Positions 63,855 through 64,000 of a stretch of DNA of 64,000 nt are shown here, in pieces. The DNA comes from Pyrinomonadaceae bacterium MAG19_C2-C3 (GTDB lineage Bacteria > Acidobacteriota > Blastocatellia > Pyrinomonadales > Pyrinomonadaceae): the NCBI GenBank assembly GCA_024330265.1, contig JANDLT010000020.1, positions 17,449-81,448 of the forward strand, in the 5' to 3' direction. Made by a program: the position numbers and the translations under genes. The stretch's first letter is position 1. Every line of letters begins with the position of its first letter. The notes beneath the pieces were generated by a model, which saw only the letters and a list, made by a program, of their open reading frames with translations, searched no databases and was not told the DNA's origin.

Positions 63855-64000
63855 TCACTCAACGATTTCTGAGACCGTACCTGCCCCGACCGTGCGTCCG
63901 CCTTCTCTGATTGCAAACCGCAACCCCTTCTCCATCGCTATCGGTGCTATTAGCTCGATACTCATCGCCACGTTATCGCCCGGCATCACCATCTCTACCC
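63855..64000 (-). CDS. tuf: Elongation factor Tu, C-terminal fragment (window edge)
   Basis: Read directly: [20 protein letters not shown], then [20 protein letters not shown] and TVSEIVE followed by TGA. This is the typical C-terminus of EF-Tu, which brings aminoacyl-tRNA to the ribosome. The rest lies beyond the window. Its place before rpsJ is the usual str-S10 arrangement. Confidence 0.95.
   Translation of the reverse strand, partial: VEMVMPGDNVAMSIELIAPIAMEKGLRFAIREGGRTVGAGTVSEIVE

Overview
The window looks like a chromosomal segment of a Gram-negative soil-type bacterium, most likely Acidobacteriota (Blastocatellia-like). This is an inference from gene content: a DUF3857/transglutaminase pair, a DUF1501/DUF1800 pair, a sigma factor with an anti-sigma-like partner carrying an LPINGR-type segment, a pilB-pilT-pilC-pilS-pilR style type IV pilus locus, and zinc-type S14. 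No rRNA or tRNA gene was recognised. A sequence search of RpoA, SecY and L2 would settle the taxonomy.

Layout. 1-9.8 kb: coaX and birA (cofactor metabolism) on the minus strand, a small SET-domain gene and an orphan on the plus strand, an Arg-rich secreted protein, two exported DUF3857/transglutaminase-like proteins (the first has lost Cys and His of the triad), a DoxX-type membrane protein and an orphan. 9.8-19 kb, minus strand: Tat-exported DUF1501 protein, DUF1800 protein, secreted M28 peptidase, a compositionally distinct phospholipase-D-fold protein, and an anti-sigma-like/sigma-70 pair. 19.4-22.4 kb, plus strand: queE-queC (7-deazaguanine pathway) and a secreted TPR protein. 22.4-34.2 kb: type IV pilus locus pilB-(orphan)-pilT-pilC, a reversed alpha/beta hydrolase, then an RsbRD_N-like protein, a PilS-like kinase, a small coiled-coil protein and a PilR-like sigma-54 activator. 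34.2-44.5 kb, minus strand: tatA, HNH nuclease, proline iminopeptidase, comF, dksA-type, rlmH-rsfS-nadD-obg, rpmA-rplU, accC-accB. 45.1-64 kb, minus strand: the S10-spc-alpha ribosomal super-operon, from the 3' end of tuf through rpsJ to rplQ, ending in a strong hairpin terminator at about 44.95-45.01 kb. infA is missing from its usual place between map and rpmJ.

The most striking structure is not a gene. More than twenty gaps between genes carry tandem 7-base (sometimes 8-base) repeats on one side of a short spacer and the near reverse complement on the other, so that each could fold into a long hairpin. The repeated heptamer differs between loci (GTCAGTG, GGAGTCA/GAAGCCA, GATGAGT, GGATAGT, TGATTCAT and others), but the two arms at one locus usually match each other. 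The elements sit in the ribosomal operon, abut or overlap stop codons, supply the C-terminal residues of CoaX and the N-terminal residues of QueC, and abut the queE start codon. In addition there are two copies of a roughly 290-bp terminal-inverted-repeat element, each flanked by a perfect 7-bp target duplication (one inserted at the rpsE stop codon), two copies of a roughly 128-bp palindromic element, and one large fold-back element.

Several ribosomal proteins (L22, S17, L30, S3, L17, L4, L18) carry long low-complexity or charged extensions beyond the conserved core.
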